From Halomonas denitrificans (GTDB taxonomy: Bacteria > Pseudomonadota > Gammaproteobacteria > Pseudomonadales > Halomonadaceae), in contig NZ_PYVX01000008.1 of assembly GCF_003056305.1 (NCBI RefSeq), positions 62,001-126,000 of the forward strand: a stretch of DNA of 64,000 nucleotides, given 5' to 3'. How positions within the stretch are numbered: the stretch's first letter is position 1; each line of letters opens with the position of its first letter. Made by a program: the position numbers and the translations under genes. This document shows positions 1 to 10,014 of this stretch, piece by piece. The notes beneath the pieces were generated by a model. The model was not told the origin of the DNA. It made no database searches and saw nothing but the letters and a program-made list of their open reading frames with translations.

Positions 1-1200
1 ACCCAGCTGCGCGGCGACGACGTCACCTACAACCCGGTGTTCCTGGCCCATCTGCTGGTCGGGCGCGAGACGGCCACCCTGTTCGTCGCCCCCGGCACCC
101 TCGATACCGAGCTCGAGGCGGCGCTGGCCGCCGACGGCATTGCCGTCGCCCCCTACGACGCCTGGCCCGCGCACCTCGCCGCCCTGCCCGCCGAGGCCCG
201 CGTGCTGCTCGACCCGGCCAAGCTGACCCTGGGCACCCGCCAGGCGCTGCCCGCCGAGATGGCGGTGGTCGAGGCCTTCCAGCCCAGCACCCTGGACAAG
301 GGCCGCAAGACCGACGCCGAGCTGGCCCATGTGCGCCGCACCATGGAGGCCGATGGCGCCGCCCTGTGCCGCTTCTTCGCCTGGCTGGAGCGGGCGCTGT
401 CCGAGGGCGAGCGGGTCACCGAGCTGGACGTGGAGACGCGTCTGCGCGAGGAGCGCGCCCGGGATGCGCACTTCGTCAGCGAGAGCTTCAACACCATCGC
501 CGCCTTCAACGCCAACGGCGCCCTGCCCCACTACCGGGCCACGCCCGAGGCCCACGCGGTGATCGCGGGCGACGGCCTGCTGCTGATCGACTCCGGCGGC
601 CAGTACCACGGCGGCACCACCGACATCACCCGCATGGTGCCGGTGGGCGAGGTCTCGGCCGCCCAGCGCGAGGACTGCAGCCTGGTGCTCAAGGGCACCA
701 TCGCCCTCTCCCGGGCCCGCTTCCCGGAGGGCATCGCCGCGCCGCGCCTGGACGCCATCGCCCGCGCCCCGCTGTGGGCCACCGGCCGCGACTACGGCCA
801 CGGCACCGGCCACGGCGTGGGCTACTTCCTCAACGTCCACGAGGGGCCCCAGGTGATCAGCGCCGGCGCCCCGGTGGCGCCCCATACCGCCATGCGCGCG
901 GGGATGATCACCTCCATCGAGCCCGGCGTATATCGCCCGGGCGAGTGGGGCGTACGCATCGAGAACCTGGTCGCCAACCGGCCGGCCGAGGCGAGCGACT
1001 TCGGCGACTTCCTGCGCTTCGAGACGCTGACCCTGTGCCCGATCGACACCCGCTGCCTCGATGTCGCGCTGCTCGACGCCGCCGAGGCCGACTGGCTCGA
1101 CGCCTACCACGCCGAGGTGCGCGACCGCCTCGCACCCCACCTCGAGGGCGAGGCCCTGGCCTGGCTCGAGGAGCGCACCCGGCCGCTCGACCGCGGCTGA
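1..1200 (+). CDS. Xaa-Pro aminopeptidase (peptidase M24B), 5'-truncated
   Basis: This cytosolic metallopeptidase removes the N-terminal residue from peptides with proline in second position. The frame is open from base 1 (TQLRGDDVTYNPVF matches the family's N-terminal creatinase-like domain), so the true start lies before the window; the GTG at 37 is internal. The C-terminal pita-bread domain carries the dinuclear-metal ligands: Asp in LLIDSGGQY, Asp in GTTDITR, His in GHGVGYFLN, Glu in SIEPGVY and Glu in RIENLV. All five are present, so the enzyme should be active. It ends just before two hairpins and is convergent with the tct operon. Family assignment is firm; substrate preference is inferred. 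Confidence 0.93.
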   Translation, partial: TQLRGDDVTYNPVFLAHLLVGRETATLFVAPGTLDTELEAALAADGIAVAPYDAWPAHLAALPAEARVLLDPAKLTLGTRQALPAEMAVVEAFQPSTLDKGRKTDAELAHVRRTMEADGAALCRFFAWLERALSEGERVTELDVETRLREERARDAHFVSESFNTIAAFNANGALPHYRATPEAHAVIAGDGLLLIDSGGQYHGGTTDITRMVPVGEVSAAQREDCSLVLKGTIALSRARFPEGIAAPRLDAIARAPLWATGRDYGHGTGHGVGYFLNVHEGPQVISAGAPVAPHTAMRAGMITSIEPGVYRPGEWGVRIENLVANRPAEASDFGDFLRFETLTLCPIDTRCLDVALLDAAEADWLDAYHAEVRDRLAPHLEGEALAWLEERTRPLDRG

Positions 1201-1204
1201 TCGA

Positions 1205-1229
1205 GCGTCGCTCCCACTTGGAGCGACGC
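1205..1229. terminator. Small hairpin after the aminopeptidase stop
   Basis: A perfect 10-bp inverted repeat (GCGTCGCTCC / GGAGCGACGC) with a 5-nt loop starts 5 nt after the stop codon. It has no T-run, so it may be a processing or transcript-end structure acting with the next hairpin. Confidence 0.45.
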
Positions 1230-1234
1230 CCGAC

Positions 1235-1272
1235 ACGACCAGGGGCGCCGGCATGCCGGCGCCCCTGGTCGT
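1235..1272. terminator. Long perfect palindrome between convergent genes
   Basis: A 38-bp perfect palindrome centred on GCATGC lies between the convergent aminopeptidase and tctA. It probably acts as a bidirectional terminator, although neither side has a clear T-run. Confidence 0.6.
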
Positions 1273-1350
1273 TGGAGCCTCGGTGACAGCGATGTCAGGA
1301 GAAAGGAGCGTCTTGGCAGTTGCGGTTGCGCTTTCGCCACTGCCGCGGAG

Positions 1351-2844
1351 TTACACCCGCCGTTTCATCAGCCAGTGGAACAACAGCCCGCCCACCAGCA
1401 GGACGATGGCAAACAGATAGATGCCCACCGAGATGCCGCTGTTCCAGATGATGCTCCAGTCGCCCCCGGAGATCGACATGGCACGGCGCAGGTTGTACTC
1501 CATCTGGCCACCCAGCAGCAGCCCCAGCACCACCGGCACCGTGGGAATCTCCAGCTTGCGCAGCCCGTAGCCCAGCACGCCGAAAGCCAGCATCAGATAG
1601 AGATCGAAGGCGCTGTTGCCGAGCGAGTAGACGCCGACGAAAGCGACCATGACCACCATCGGCATCAGGAACCAGCCCGGCGCCCTCAGCACCCGCGCGA
1701 ACAGCCCCACCAGCGGAATGTTGAGCGCCAGCAGCATCAGGTTGCCGAGGAACAGCGCCGCCACCAGGCCCCACACCAGCTCGGGCTGATTCTCGAACAG
1801 CAGCGGGCCCGGGGTGATGTTCATCGACAGCAGCAGCGCCAGCAGGATGGCCGTGGTGCCGCTGCCGGGAATGCCCAGCGACAGCATGGGGATCAGCGCC
1901 CCCCCGGCGGCGGCGTTGTTGCCCGCCTCAGGTGCGGCCACCCCATGCGGGTCGCCGTGGCCGAAATTGCCGCGCGCGCCCTGCCAGCGTCGCTCCAGGG
2001 TGTAGGAGAGGAAGCTGCCCAGCGCCGCGCCCGCCCCGGGCAGCACCCCGGCGATGAACCCCAGCACCGAGCTGCGCCCGATGCTGCCGCGGCAGCGCCA
2101 GGCGGTACGCACGCCCGGCATGGCCGAGCCCAGGGTCATGGTCGGCTTGCGTCCCTGATGACTATCCTCGAGGAACACCAGACACTCCGAGATGGCGAAC
2201 AGCCCCACCAGCGCCACGATGAAGTCGATGCCGTCGTAGAGCTCGTACCAGCCGAAGGTGTAGCGGGGCACGCTGCTGACCGCATCGATGCCCACGGTCC
2301 CCAGCAGCAGCCCCAGGCAGGCGGCCAGGAAGCTCTTGGCCAGATGCCCGCCGGTCACTCCGCCGATGGTGGCGAAGGCCAGCACGAACAGCGCGAAGTA
2401 CTCGGCCGGACCGAAGCGAATGGCGAAGTTCACCAGCAGCGGGGCGAACAGCACCAGTCCGATCGTCGCCACCAGGGCGCCGACGAAGGAGGCGACACCG
2501 GTCAGCCCCAGCGCCTCGCCGCCTCGGCCCTGCTGGGCCATGGGGAAGCCGTCCAGGGTGGTCATCATCGCCGGTTCGTCGCCGGGGATGTTGAGCAGGA
2601 TGGAGCTGATCCGGCCGCCGTACATGCAGCCGTAATAAATGCTGACCAGCAGGATCAGCGCGGCGGTGGCCGAGAGGCTGAAGTTGAAGGTCAGCGGGAT
2701 CATCAGCGCCACCCCGTTGACCGGCCCCAGCCCCGGCAGCGCCCCGATCAGCGTGCCCAGGGCGCAGCCCACCAGGGCCAGAAACAGGTGCTGCGGCTCG
2801 AGAGCCACGGCGAAGCCCTGGGCGAGAAAGGCAAGGAGTTCCAT
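1351..2844 (-). CDS. tctA: Tripartite tricarboxylate transporter, large permease TctA
   Basis: This is the large integral-membrane subunit of a TTT-family secondary importer, which moves carboxylates across the inner membrane with TctB and the periplasmic TctC. The 497-residue protein has the family's opening (LIGALPGLGPVNGVALMIP) and the second glycine-rich motif GFIAGVLPGAGAALGSFLSY near residue 260, an internal repeat typical of TctA, with about eleven hydrophobic segments. It is last in a minus-strand operon, 7 nt after tctB. The substrate cannot be read from the sequence; the upstream CoA-transferase and lyase suggest a hydroxy-dicarboxylate. Confidence 0.95.
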   Translation of the reverse strand: MELLAFLAQGFAVALEPQHLFLALVGCALGTLIGALPGLGPVNGVALMIPLTFNFSLSATAALILLVSIYYGCMYGGRISSILLNIPGDEPAMMTTLDGFPMAQQGRGGEALGLTGVASFVGALVATIGLVLFAPLLVNFAIRFGPAEYFALFVLAFATIGGVTGGHLAKSFLAACLGLLLGTVGIDAVSSVPRYTFGWYELYDGIDFIVALVGLFAISECLVFLEDSHQGRKPTMTLGSAMPGVRTAWRCRGSIGRSSVLGFIAGVLPGAGAALGSFLSYTLERRWQGARGNFGHGDPHGVAAPEAGNNAAAGGALIPMLSLGIPGSGTTAILLALLLSMNITPGPLLFENQPELVWGLVAALFLGNLMLLALNIPLVGLFARVLRAPGWFLMPMVVMVAFVGVYSLGNSAFDLYLMLAFGVLGYGLRKLEIPTVPVVLGLLLGGQMEYNLRRAMSISGGDWSIIWNSGISVGIYLFAIVLLVGGLLFHWLMKRRV

Positions 2845-2851
2845 GGCGGCG

Positions 2852-3304
2852 TTACCCGTCTAGGCCGGGCATGTCGGGCAGCGGCATGCCGAGGGCAAAT
2901 TCGAAGAGGAGGTAGAGACCCAGGGTCAGCAGCAGCCCGAACGGCAGCGCCTGCCGCCAGGTGGCACCGAACAGCCGAATCATCAGGGTCACGGTCAGCA
3001 GGGCGGTGGGCAGAAAGCCCAGCGGCTGGATCAGTCCCGCATAGACCATCAGCAGCGCCAGCAGGCAGAGCTGGCGTATCAGCGCCGCCCGATCGGGCCA
3101 ACGCTGATTCATTCCCGGTCGCAGGATCAGGTAGAGCGACAGCAGCCCCAGGGGCACGCTGACCAGGCGCGGGAAGGCACCCGGCCCTATCGTCTGGCCG
3201 AAACCGCTGGTGAAGTCATGGGACAGCCACCAGGCGACGACCGCCACCACCAGCAATACCGCACCGGCGAGGCGATCGCCGAGCGCGCCAGCGCGCTCAC
3301 TCAC
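2852..3304 (-). CDS. tctB: Tripartite tricarboxylate transporter, small permease TctB
   Basis: A 150-residue membrane protein with four hydrophobic segments, the usual TctB size. It is poorly conserved across the family and identified mainly by topology and its place between tctC and tctA. The likely start is a GTG whose sequence overlaps the tctC stop (GTGA), giving translational coupling. It completes the membrane part of the importer with TctA. Confidence 0.88.
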   Translation of the reverse strand: MSERAGALGDRLAGAVLLVVAVVAWWLSHDFTSGFGQTIGPGAFPRLVSVPLGLLSLYLILRPGMNQRWPDRAALIRQLCLLALLMVYAGLIQPLGFLPTALLTVTLMIRLFGATWRQALPFGLLLTLGLYLLFEFALGMPLPDMPGLDG

Positions 3305-4296
3305 TCGATGACCCCGATCTCACGAGAGATGCTCTCCACCTCATCGATGGAGTCCAGCACGAAGTCGCTGAATTCCTCGCCGCCGCGCCACAGCGGCACC
3401 AGGCCGTTCTGCTTGGCCACGCCTTTCCACTCGTCGCTGTCGTAGAGCGCCTTGAGATCGTCCACCATGGCGGCGTAGTCCTCATCCGAGACCTCGCCGC
3501 CGGTGTAGAAACCGCGCCAGTTGTAGCCGGCCACGTCATAGCCCTGGCCAGTGGCGGTGGGCAGCTCGTCGAAGGGAGCGGGCAGCGGTTCCTCGGAGAG
3601 CACCGCCAGCACGCGCACATCACCGGACTCGATGAAGCCGGCGATTTCGCCCAGGTCGGTGGAGACCACGTCGACATGGCCGCCCATCATCTGGGTCACG
3701 GCCGGGCCGCCGCCGTCGAACTGCACCCAGCGCAGGCTGCCGATCTGGTCGTCCGGCATGCCAGCCTCCCGGGCCAGCATCAGCGCACGGATATGATCCC
3801 AGCCACCGGCGCCGCTGGAGCCGGCGACAGCCAGCGCCCCAGGGTCATCGACCATGGTGGTCATCAGCTGCTCGAGGCTCTCGAACTCGCTCTCGTCATC
3901 GACCAGGATGACCCCCACGTCGGTGCCCAGCATGGCCAGCCAGCGCATGGTATCGGCGCCGCCGGGATACTTGCCCTGGGCGATCTGGGTCACCCCCACG
4001 GTGCTGGTGGCGACGATAAGATCGCTGTCGTCGGCACGGCTGCTCTCGACATTGGCAAAGGCCACCGCCCCCACCCCGCCCGGCATGTTCGTGACCTGCA
4101 CCGGACTGTCCACCAGCTCGAGATCCAGCAGCAGCTTGCCGACCGAGCGGCAGGTGAAGTCCCAGCCGCCACCGGGATCGGCCGGGGCGATGCATTCGCT
4201 GATAGGCAGCGCCTGAGCCGGAGCGCTGACGGCGAGTCCGGCTCCCATCAGGGTGGCGGCGGCGAGGCTCAGGGCCCCTTGGGTGACTGACGGCAT
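3301..4296 (-). CDS. tctC: Tripartite tricarboxylate transporter substrate-binding protein TctC
   Basis: This periplasmic binding protein delivers ligand to TctAB. It is 331 residues with a Sec signal peptide ending near APAQA, followed by the family's N-terminal lobe (IAPADPGGGWDFTCRSVG, and later NMPGGVGAVAFANV). I chose the ATG at 4296 rather than the longer frame because an AGGAG lies 7 nt upstream and the signal peptide starts there. A 141-nt gap separates it from the CoA-transferase gene upstream, and its stop overlaps tctB. The ligand is unknown; a C5-C6 hydroxy-dicarboxylate is inferred from context. Confidence 0.93.
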   Translation of the reverse strand: MPSVTQGALSLAAATLMGAGLAVSAPAQALPISECIAPADPGGGWDFTCRSVGKLLLDLELVDSPVQVTNMPGGVGAVAFANVESSRADDSDLIVATSTVGVTQIAQGKYPGGADTMRWLAMLGTDVGVILVDDESEFESLEQLMTTMVDDPGALAVAGSSGAGGWDHIRALMLAREAGMPDDQIGSLRWVQFDGGGPAVTQMMGGHVDVVSTDLGEIAGFIESGDVRVLAVLSEEPLPAPFDELPTATGQGYDVAGYNWRGFYTGGEVSDEDYAAMVDDLKALYDSDEWKGVAKQNGLVPLWRGGEEFSDFVLDSIDEVESISREIGVIE

Positions 4297-4437
4297 GGTG
4301 TGTCTCCTGCTGTTATCGGCTTGTTGTTGGAGCAGCAAGTTGAAACTGCAGTGAAGCGGCAGTGGTTACCGCTCTCGCGGCGCGCGTGATGCGCCCCGCA
4401 CGGCTCCGCCCGCCGCCAGGCGGCGAACGGACGTCGT

Positions 4438-5646
4438 TCAGATCACCCGGCGCGCCCGAAGCGCCGCCAGCTCATCGCCCTCGACACCCAGCTCGGCCAG
4501 CAGATCATCGGTATGCTCGCCCAGCTGTGGCACCGGGTGGTAGAGCATGGCCGGGGCCTCACGCATCTTCACCGGAAAGCCGGTGACCGGCACCCGACCC
4601 GAGGCCTGCGGAAGCTCCAGGCACATCTCCTGAGCCTGCACCTGGGGATCGGCAAAGGTCTCGCGCAGGTCGTGGACGCGCCCACAGGGCACCCCGGCTC
4701 GATTGAAGTGCTCGATCCACTCGTCGACCTGGCGCGTCACGATGATGGCGTTGAGGATCTCGCGCAGCGCCTCTCGGTTCGCCATGCGCCGAGGGTTATC
4801 GAGGAAGCGCTCGTCGTCGAGCAGGTGCAGCATGTCCAGCGCGCCGAGGAAGCGCTCCACCATGGTGTCGTTGCTGGGGGCAATGGCCACCTCGCCGTCA
4901 CTGGCGGTAAACAGGCCGTAGGGGTACAGCATCGGGTGGTCGTTGCCGGTGCGGGCCGGGACCCGATCGGTGGCGAAGTACTCCGCCGCCAGATACCCCA
5001 TCATGGCGATCAGGCCATTGGTCAGCGCCGTCTCGACGATGTCGCCCTGCCCCGTGGCGGCGCGCCGCACCAGGGCCGCACAGATGCCGAAGGCCAGGTT
5101 CTGGCTGGCCACCATGTCACTGATCGGCGGCGCGGCCCGCATCGGCTCGCCGTCCGCCGCGCCGTTGACGCCCATGAAACCGCTCATGGCCTGGGCGATG
5201 AAGTCGTAGGCGGGCCGATCGCGGTAGGGTCCGGTGGAGCCGAACCCGTTGATGCGCCCCACCACCAGACGCGGATAGCGCTCGCGAAGGGTGTCGTCAT
5301 CGAGCCCCATCTTGCCCAGCACGCCGGGCCGGAAGTTCTCCACCAGCACGTCCGCGCCCTCGAGCAGTCGATGGAGAATGCGCTTGCCCTCGTCGCTGCG
5401 CAGATCGAGGGTGAGCGAGCGCTTGTTGCGGTTGAACTGTGCGAAGTACCAGCTCTCGCCATTGACCATGTTGCCCTGATGGCGCACCACGTCGCCTTTT
5501 CCAGGGGGCTCGACCTTGATGACATCGGCGCCGTGATCGCCGAGGATCTGGGTACAGAAGGGGCCGGAGATCACCCGGGTGAGGTCGATGACGCGAATGC
5601 CCTCGAGCGATCCCATGGCGCTGGCGGTGGAAGGGGTAGCGGCCAT
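4438..5646 (-). CDS. CaiB/BaiF family (class III) CoA-transferase
   Basis: Class III enzymes transfer CoA between an acyl-CoA donor such as succinyl-CoA and a carboxylic acid. The 402-residue protein begins with the family signature (LEGIRVIDLTRVISGPFCTQ), continues with GADVIKVEPPGKGD and the NKRSLTLDLRS block, and has the expected catalytic Asp in PPISDMVASQNLAFG. The ATG at 5646 overlaps the lyase TGA by one base; a GTG one codon upstream is also possible. Coupling to an HMG-CoA-lyase-like enzyme and a TTT importer suggests it activates the imported acid. Citramalate or 3-hydroxy-3-methylglutarate are the best candidates; the acceptor is inferred, not shown. Confidence 0.92.
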   Translation of the reverse strand: MAATPSTASAMGSLEGIRVIDLTRVISGPFCTQILGDHGADVIKVEPPGKGDVVRHQGNMVNGESWYFAQFNRNKRSLTLDLRSDEGKRILHRLLEGADVLVENFRPGVLGKMGLDDDTLRERYPRLVVGRINGFGSTGPYRDRPAYDFIAQAMSGFMGVNGAADGEPMRAAPPISDMVASQNLAFGICAALVRRAATGQGDIVETALTNGLIAMMGYLAAEYFATDRVPARTGNDHPMLYPYGLFTASDGEVAIAPSNDTMVERFLGALDMLHLLDDERFLDNPRRMANREALREILNAIIVTRQVDEWIEHFNRAGVPCGRVHDLRETFADPQVQAQEMCLELPQASGRVPVTGFPVKMREAPAMLYHPVPQLGEHTDDLLAELGVEGDELAALRARRVI

Positions 5647-6605
5647 CACGCCTCCCCCCGGGCGGTGGGCACCGTGTCACAGGCGCTCAGCGCGAGGCGG
5701 GCGCCGGCCTTGGAGACCTGACCCGGCAAGGGGCGTCCCATCAGCTCGCTGGCACAGCCCGCCGCTTCGATCAGCTGCTGCACGTCAAGTCCGGTATCAA
5801 GCCCCATCTCCTCCAGCAGATAGGCCAGGTCCTCGGTCGCGATATTGCCCGAAGCCCCCGGCGCGAAGGGGCAGCCCCCAAGCCCTCCGATGGAGCTCTC
5901 GTAGCGGTCCACGCCGAGCGCCAGCCCCTGCATGACGTTGGCCAGGCCGATGCCGCGCGTGTTGTGGAAATGCAGCGTCAGCGGAAGATCGGGCGCGGCG
6001 TCGCGCAGGCGAGTGACGCGCTCGGTCACCAGCGGTGGCGTGGCCATGCCGGTAGTATCACCGAGCGACAGGTGCGTGGCTCCCAGGTCGGCAAAACGAC
6101 GTGCGATGTCCGCCACGGAATCGACCGGGACGTTGCCTTCGAAGGGGCAGCCGAAGGCAGTGGCGATGGCGCCTCGCAGCGCCACTCCCGTGCCGTCGAG
6201 GAGCCGAGCGATCTGCTCGAACCCCGCGAGGGACTCCGCGACGCGGCGATTGACGTTCTTGGCGTTATGGCTTTCCGACGCGGAAACGAACAACACGACC
6301 GAATCCACCCCCGCCCGCAAGGCGCGTTCGGCCCCGCGCACGTTCGGCACCAGCGCCGAGAGATGCAGACCGGTCATTTCACTGCGCAGCGCGGCCATGA
6401 TATCGGCCGCATCGGCTAGCGCCGGCACCGCACGCGGGCTCACGAAAGAGGTGGCTTCGAACTCCCGAACTCCGGCGGCCACCAGGGCGCGCGCCAGAGA
6501 TAGCTTTTGATCGGTGGAGAGCACGACGGCTTCATTCTGAAGGCCGTCGCGCAGCCCTACCTCGGTAATATGGATACCCTGAAGCGGTAACTCGGGATTG
6601 GACAT
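5646..6605 (-). CDS. HMG-CoA lyase family enzyme (HMG-CoA or citramalyl-CoA lyase)
   Basis: This is a TIM-barrel lyase that cleaves branched 3-hydroxyacyl-CoA thioesters by a retro-Claisen reaction. The 319-residue protein shows EVGLRDGLQNE near the N-terminus, the metal-binding LTLHFHNTRGIGLAN, and the catalytic-Cys loop GGLGGCPFAPGASGNIATED. All catalytic landmarks of HMG-CoA lyase are intact. An AGAAGG lies 9 nt before the ATG. It is first in the operon with the CoA-transferase and tctCBA, so its substrate is probably an imported acid activated next door, not leucine-derived HMG-CoA: no other leucine-degradation gene is present. Some family members cleave (R)-citramalyl-CoA to pyruvate and acetyl-CoA; the sequence alone does not decide. 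Confidence 0.85.
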   Translation of the reverse strand: MSNPELPLQGIHITEVGLRDGLQNEAVVLSTDQKLSLARALVAAGVREFEATSFVSPRAVPALADAADIMAALRSEMTGLHLSALVPNVRGAERALRAGVDSVVLFVSASESHNAKNVNRRVAESLAGFEQIARLLDGTGVALRGAIATAFGCPFEGNVPVDSVADIARRFADLGATHLSLGDTTGMATPPLVTERVTRLRDAAPDLPLTLHFHNTRGIGLANVMQGLALGVDRYESSIGGLGGCPFAPGASGNIATEDLAYLLEEMGLDTGLDVQQLIEAAGCASELMGRPLPGQVSKAGARLALSACDTVPTARGEA

Positions 6606-6615
6606 GAGCTGCCTT

Positions 6616-6641
6616 CTTCCATGAATGCCGTCTCATGGAAG
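6616..6641. promoter_or_regulatory. Perfect 9-8-9 inverted repeat in the leader of the lyase/tct operon
   Basis: CTTCCATGA and its exact complement TCATGGAAG are separated by 8 nt, ending 10 nt before the lyase start codon. It could be an operator or an mRNA hairpin next to the ribosome-binding site. Confidence 0.5.
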
Positions 6642-6739
6642 CTACGCCAGCAGACAAAACAGCAGCAATGCACCTTTCGTCCTACCTCTCTACCGAATGT
6701 CTGCGATTGCAACATGGATCTCTAGAGCACCGACCTTTC

Positions 6740-6755
6740 ATGTGCCAAGGCACAT
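6740..6755. promoter_or_regulatory. Palindrome ATGTGCC-AA-GGCACAT, candidate operator
   Basis: A perfect 7-2-7 inverted repeat in the relatively AT-rich promoter gap upstream of the lyase/tct operon. Its form suits a dimeric repressor such as a GntR-type protein. No regulator gene is adjacent, so the binding protein is unknown. Confidence 0.45.
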
Positions 6756-6843
6756 ACCCGTGACGACAAGTTCTGCCGCTTTCCTCGCTAAGCCCCCTTC
6801 ACCACAATGTGATGTTGCGCTTTCTCGTTCCGCCCCTTCGCCG

Positions 6844-7006
6844 CTAATCCTCCGCCAGCGCCGGCAGCAGGGTCTTGAGCTTGCGGGTGAGCGTATTGCG
6901 CCCCCAGCCCAGCAGCTCCGCGGCCTCGCCCTTGCGCCCGCCGGTGTGCTTGAGGGCGGTCTCGATCAGGATGCGTTCGTGATCTCTGGAGAGCGGCACC
7001 GCCTCC
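6844..7006 (-). pseudogene. Second copy of the 3' end of ntrC (DNA-binding domain fragment)
   Basis: The minus strand encodes a headless 54-codon version of the NtrC C-terminus (EAVPLSRDHERILIETALKH through GRNTLTRKLKTLLPALAED, then TAG). Bases 6856-6979 match 7022-7145 inside intact ntrC at 117 of 124 positions, and all seven differences are synonymous. The copy has no start codon and lies directly downstream of the ntrC stop, so it is not expected to be translated on its own. It has three extra residues relative to the live copy. It looks like the tail of a related ntrC allele left by recombination. Confidence 0.85.
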
Positions 7007-8411
<1,405 letters not shown>

Positions 8412-8419
<8 letters not shown>

Positions 8420-9458
8420 GGCGCTTCTCCAGCGGAATCAGCAGTCGGAATTGGGTATGGCCGGGGTGCGAGTCGCACTCGATCAGCCCCTGGTGCTGGT
8501 GCAGGATCGACTGGGCGATCGAGAGGCCCAGGCCGCTGCCCTCGGCGCGACCGGAGACCATGGGGTAGAAGAGCGTCTCGCGCAGCGCCTCGGGAATCCC
8601 CGGGCCGTTGTCGATGATCGCCACCTCGCAGACCAGCCGGTGGCGTTCGGCGCCCAGGGTGAACTGGCGGCGGGCGCGGGTGCGCAGCGTGAGCCGCGGC
8701 GAGGGGGTCTCGGCCTCGGTCATCGCCTCCACGGCGTTGCGCGCCACGTTGAGCAGGGCCTGGATCATCTGCGACTCGTCGCCGGAGAGCTCGGGCAGGC
8801 TGGGATCGTAGTCGCGCTCGATCCTCACCGCCGGATGCTCGACGATCAGCAGCGCACGCACCCGTTCGAGCACCTTGTGGATGTTGAGCGGCTCGTGACG
8901 CACCAGCCGGTTGGGCCCGAGCATCGAGTCGACGAGATCGCGCAGGCGATCGACCTCCTCGATGATGATGCGGGTGAACTCCTGGAGGCCCGGATCGTCG
9001 AGGTCCCGCTCCAGCAGCTGGGCCGCCCCGCGGATGCCGCCCAGGGGGTTCTTGACCTCGTGGGCCAGCCCCCGGGCCAGCACCTTGATGGTCTCCTGGC
9101 GGGTCTGCAGCGCCTCCTCCCGGGAGATGCGCAGCAGCCGGTCGCGGGGCTCCATCTCCAGCAGCAGCTCGTCCGGGCCGAGGGGGGTGACGGTGTAGTC
9201 GACGGTCAGCGGCTCGCCGGTGGGGCGGATCAGGCGCGCCTCGCGCTGGGTGAAGGGGTGGAACTCGTCGCGCGCCTTGGCCAGCAGCCCGCCGAGGTCC
9301 TCCTCCCCCTCCACCAGGGCGGGCAGCGGCTGGCCCTGCAGGCGGCTCAGGCTGAGCGCCAGCAGCGCCTCCGCGGCCGGGTTCATCCAGCGCAGCCGCA
9401 GCTCGCCGTCGAGCAGCAGCACCGCGGTGGTGAGGTGTTCCATCAAGCGTCGATACAT
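8412..9458 (-). CDS. ntrB: Nitrogen regulation sensor histidine kinase NtrB (GlnL)
   Basis: A soluble histidine kinase/phosphatase that sets NtrC phosphorylation in response to PII. It is 348 residues from the ATG at 9458 (MYRRLMEHLTTAVLLLD), which fits the family; the open frame runs further upstream, but that part is not NtrB-like. Order: PAS-like sensor domain (about 1-120), H-box with the phospho-His in GLAHEVKNPLGGIRGAAQLL, N-box NVARNAVEAM, and G-boxes DNGPGIP and GSGLGLSIAQSI. The ribosome site is weak (AGGAC). Its stop overlaps ntrC. A candidate NtrC box about 140 bp upstream suggests feedback control. Confidence 0.95.
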
Positions 9459-9594
9459 GAAGCCGTCCTGCCCGGTCCGGTGGGCGCCTCGTGAAGAAGC
9501 GCCGTGAGCCTGCACTGGGGAGGACCTGCAAGAAGCGCGCCACCTCGTGAGGCGGCTGGCAGCGCCTTTCCGGGGCAGGACCGCCCCACCTTGG

Positions 9595-9611
9595 TGCACC
9601 ACTTTAGTGCA
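9595..9611. promoter_or_regulatory. NtrC-binding site upstream of ntrBC
   Basis: TGCACCACTTTAGTGCA matches the NtrC consensus TGCACC-N5-GGTGCA at all conserved positions but one, about 137 bp upstream of the ntrB start. In enterics such sites mediate NtrC feedback on its own operon. Confidence 0.7.
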
Positions 9612-9675
9612 TCAGGCCATCGAACGCCCGTTGACGTGCAGCCCCCGAGCGGCCGCCCCGACTCGTGCCCCCCGC

Positions 9676-10014
9676 TCAGGGCGCGTCGCGGGGCGCTCGC
9701 TCCTCGCTCGAGAAGCGATCGCGGATCGAGGAATCGTGCCGATGATGCGGCGGGGGATAGTGTGGCGGGGGATGACGGGGCGGACGATGGTGAGGCGGAC
9801 GGTGAGGGGGCGGAGGGAAATGGGGCGGACGAAAATCAGGCTCCTCCCTTTGCCGGCCGCGCAGCCGATCGAGCACCTCGAAGGCGCGCCCCTCCTTCAC
9901 CCGGTCAGCGTGATCGAAGGCATCGAAGCGGCCATCGTCGCGAGGCGGGGGCTCGCGACAGGGCCAATGGGTGCCGTCCGGACACGGCGGCCGAGGCGTC
10001 CGGCGAGGGGCGAG
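9676..10014 (-). other. In-frame Pro/His-rich open extension after the DUF4124 stop codon
   Basis: Directly after the TAG of the DUF4124 gene the same frame stays open for 112 codons. It encodes an acidic/aromatic stretch (CREPPPRDDGRFDAFDHADR), an amphipathic helix (KEGRAFEVLDRLRGRQ) and a Pro/His repeat tract (for example HRPPHHRPPRHPPPHYPPPH). Codon choice looks coding for this GC-rich genome. The only start is a GTG at 9900 without a Shine-Dalgarno sequence. It may be the tail of a longer ancestral protein cut by the TAG, a readthrough extension, or a small separate gene of 74 residues. No function is recognised. Confidence 0.4.

Noticed and set aside
1375-3162. A 595-codon open frame on the plus strand opposite tctA/tctB
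   Set aside because: Gln/His/Arg-rich translation typical of the antisense of a GC-rich gene; tctA and tctB opposite it are clear families.
9676-9900. The Pro/His-rich 74-codon frame as a confident gene of its own
   Set aside because: Its only start is a GTG without a ribosome site and the frame continues from the upstream gene; kept as an open extension.
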